Assembly (NCBI GenBank): GCA_003507515.1
Contig: DNVL01000059.1
Location: forward strand, 1 to 8,265
DNA from: Legionella sp.
Lineage (GTDB): Bacteria; Pseudomonadota; Gammaproteobacteria; Legionellales; Legionellaceae
Length of the DNA: 8,265 nucleotides
Direction: 5' to 3'
Below the pieces are notes generated by a model. The model worked only from the letters and a program-made list of their open reading frames with translations, ran no database searches and was not told the origin of the DNA. Shown here in pieces: positions 6,453-8,265 of the stretch; position 1 is the stretch's first letter; every line of letters begins with the position of its first letter. The position numbers were made by a program, and so were the translations under genes.

Positions 6453-8265
6453 ATGGTTGCCATCTCACTCCCCCTATTTACCCTGAATCAAGCCACAGGC
6501 TTCCCTGACCGGTTGCGTGCCATGTTGGCAGCAAATTTAGACAAAATAACCCAGATTTTACATGAAACAACCGTCTTCACCTGGGATAATCTCATGAGAC
6601 CGTTAGAAGACATGGAAGATGCGTTAGAGCGTTTTTGGTCGCCGCTATCACATCTGCATGCCGTGGTAAATTCGCAGGATTTACGTGAGTGCTATCAAGC
6701 CTGCTTGCCTCAATTGTCTGCCTATGAAACGGCCATCGGACATAATCAGGCCCTTTATGCGGCCGTGAAGTCATTGGATCGGGCCTCCCTGGATAGCATT
6801 CAATGTAAAATTGTTGACGATGCCGTGCGTGATTTTTCGCTTTCTGGCGTCGCACTGTCGGCCGAGAACAAACGTCGTTTTGAGGCTGTTTCTGCCCGAT
6901 TGGCTGATCTGAGCAATCAATTTGAAAACAACGTGTTGGATGCGGTGCATGCATACCAATTGCATATTACCGATGGCGCCCGCCTAACCGGAATGCCTGA
7001 GCATGCCGTCCATAATGCACAGGCGCTGGCTCAGGAAAAAGGCCTGCCGGGTTGGATATTAACGCTCGAATTCCCCTGTTATCATGCCGTCGTGACGCAC
7101 GCCACGGATCGATCGTTACGTGAAGCATTATACCGTGCATTTGTAACCCGCGCCTCCGACCAAGGCCCTTCTGCCGGGCAATTTGATAACACCGCCGTGA
7201 TGAATGAAAAACTGGCGATAAGGCACGAAAAAGCACAGCTGCTCGGGTTTGCAAATTATGCCGAATTATCATTAGCCACCAAAATGGCGGACTCGACAGA
7301 CGAAGTGTTGCGCTTTTTGTCCGACTTAAGCCTGCGCGCACGCCCTCAGGCTGAGATCGAATTTCAGCGTTTGCAAGCCTTCGCGAACGAAACTTGCCCT
7401 GGGTTGACGGTAGCCCCCTGGGACATAGCCTATTTATCAGAACAAAAAATGCAGTCGCGTTTTAGCATTTCGCAAGAAGAATTGCGCCCATACTTCCCAC
7501 TCCAAAAAGTGATGAACGGTATGTTTAGTATTGTGAATACCTTGTATGGCATGACCTTCGAACGAGTGGATGGCGTAGACACTTGGCATCCAGACGTCAC
7601 CTGTTATTGCATATTGGACCATGCGCATGGCGCACGGGGTTATATTTATATTGATCTGTTCGCGCGCCCGCATAAACGAGGCGGGGCATGGATGGATTCC
7701 TGCCAAAGCAGGCGTCGCTTAGCAGATGGTAGCATTCAATTGCCTATCGCCCTGCTGACGTGTAATTTTGCAAAAGCCATTGGCAAACAGGAACCGACGC
7801 TATCGCATGACGAAGTGTTGACCTTATTCCATGAGTTCGGCCATTGTTTGCATCACGTACTCACACAAGTGGATTATTTAGACGTGTCCGGTATTCACGG
7901 TGTCGAATGGGACGCAGTGGAGCTGCCAAGTCAATTTTTTGAAAATTGGTGTTGGGAAGAACAAGCATTGCAACGACTAACGGCCCATGTGGACACAGGT
8001 GAGTCGCTTTCGCCCACATTATTCAAAAAATTGATTGCGGTCAAGAATTTTCAATCAGCCATGGGCATGATGCGGCAATTGGAATTTTCGTTGTTTGATT
8101 TTCGCATTCATCAAGAGTACGATGCGGCAAACCCTGCTTTCATTGAAAACATTCTCGAAGATGTGCGCAAGCAGACCACCGTCACCCCAATTGCACCGTA
8201 TAATCGGTTTCAACACAGCTTCAGCCACATTTTTGGAGGGGGCTATGCGGCGGGCTACTACAGCT
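6453..8265 (+). CDS. prlC: Oligopeptidase A (M3 family zinc metallopeptidase), 3' end beyond the window
   Basis: The frame runs open from the ATG at 6453 to the right edge, giving 604 residues; E. coli PrlC has about 680, so roughly 75-80 C-terminal residues are outside. The enzyme is a cytosolic thimet-type metallopeptidase that degrades short peptides, including cleaved signal peptides. The zinc site HEFGH is at 460-464 (His460, catalytic Glu461, His464), with the third ligand Glu490 in WDAVELPSQ. Other conserved blocks are TRASDQGPSAGQFDN (232-246), LATKMA (274-279), PWDIAYLSE (322-330), LRPYFP (344-349), KRGGAWMD (408-415) and, near the edge, HIFGGGYAAGYYS with the substrate-binding tyrosines. 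The alignment with E. coli PrlC is nearly gap-free and no catalytic residue is missing. It follows the membrane-protein gene by 27 nt on the same strand, with no visible terminator, so co-transcription is likely. The M3 family call is certain; PrlC over Dcp rests on the close similarity. Confidence 0.96.
   Translation, partial: MVAISLPLFTLNQATGFPDRLRAMLAANLDKITQILHETTVFTWDNLMRPLEDMEDALERFWSPLSHLHAVVNSQDLRECYQACLPQLSAYETAIGHNQALYAAVKSLDRASLDSIQCKIVDDAVRDFSLSGVALSAENKRRFEAVSARLADLSNQFENNVLDAVHAYQLHITDGARLTGMPEHAVHNAQALAQEKGLPGWILTLEFPCYHAVVTHATDRSLREALYRAFVTRASDQGPSAGQFDNTAVMNEKLAIRHEKAQLLGFANYAELSLATKMADSTDEVLRFLSDLSLRARPQAEIEFQRLQAFANETCPGLTVAPWDIAYLSEQKMQSRFSISQEELRPYFPLQKVMNGMFSIVNTLYGMTFERVDGVDTWHPDVTCYCILDHAHGARGYIYIDLFARPHKRGGAWMDSCQSRRRLADGSIQLPIALLTCNFAKAIGKQEPTLSHDEVLTLFHEFGHCLHHVLTQVDYLDVSGIHGVEWDAVELPSQFFENWCWEEQALQRLTAHVDTGESLSPTLFKKLIAVKNFQSAMGMMRQLEFSLFDFRIHQEYDAANPAFIENILEDVRKQTTVTPIAPYNRFQHSFSHIFGGGYAAGYYS

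Noticed and set aside
6592..7706. Several minus-strand open frames opposite prlC
   Set aside because: prlC is unambiguous across this stretch with conserved M3-family blocks, and the antisense frames have no domain signature.

Overview
The window looks like chromosomal DNA of a gammaproteobacterium. Protein-level resemblance to Escherichia coli is clear for transketolase, phosphoglycerate kinase, oligopeptidase A and the ProQ/FinO domain. The tkt-gap-pgk gene order, a minimal ProQ-like protein and a membrane protein resembling Legionella-type hypothetical proteins suggest the Legionellales (Legionella, Coxiella, Rickettsiella or Berkiella relatives). That placement is inference from recalled sequences, not from a database search. 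Base composition is fairly even, apart from one AT-rich promoter-like stretch near 4810-4865.

Layout, left to right. (1) Positions 2-469, plus strand: the 3' part of a ProQ/FinO-family RNA chaperone gene whose start lies outside the window. (2) Positions 496-4688, minus strand: a compact three-gene block transcribed tkt, gap, pgk. tkt and gap overlap by 4 nt (ATGA). gap and pgk are 9 nt apart, with the pgk ribosome-binding site overlapping the gap stop codon. The block converges on the proQ-like gene with only 26 nt between stop codons. A GC-rich hairpin inside the last codons of pgk is the best candidate for the proQ-like terminator. (3) Positions 4689-4874: a divergent intergenic region that should hold the tkt promoter on one strand and the promoter of the next gene on the other, with a perfect 15-bp AT palindrome. 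(4) Positions 4875-6425, plus strand: an unrecognised multi-pass membrane protein of about 516 residues with a serine-rich hydrophilic C-terminal tail. (5) Positions 6453 to the right edge, plus strand: oligopeptidase A (prlC), a zinc metallopeptidase missing only about its last 75-80 residues because the window ends. Every stretch without a gene is shorter than 190 bases.

How the genes fit together: transketolase, glyceraldehyde-3-phosphate dehydrogenase and phosphoglycerate kinase link the non-oxidative pentose phosphate pathway to lower glycolysis and gluconeogenesis through glyceraldehyde-3-phosphate. Oligopeptidase A is a cytosolic peptide-degrading housekeeping enzyme. The membrane protein is the only clearly unexplained gene. 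Its position just upstream of prlC (27 nt gap) suggests co-transcription. Its architecture (four or so membrane segments, polar Ser-rich tail, valine at position -3) makes it a speculative candidate for a secreted (Dot/Icm type IVB) effector. A run of ten T residues sits 39 nt before its stop codon, and a one-base slip of either sign there would remove the extreme C-terminus.

No RNA gene, mobile element, CRISPR array or attachment site is visible.
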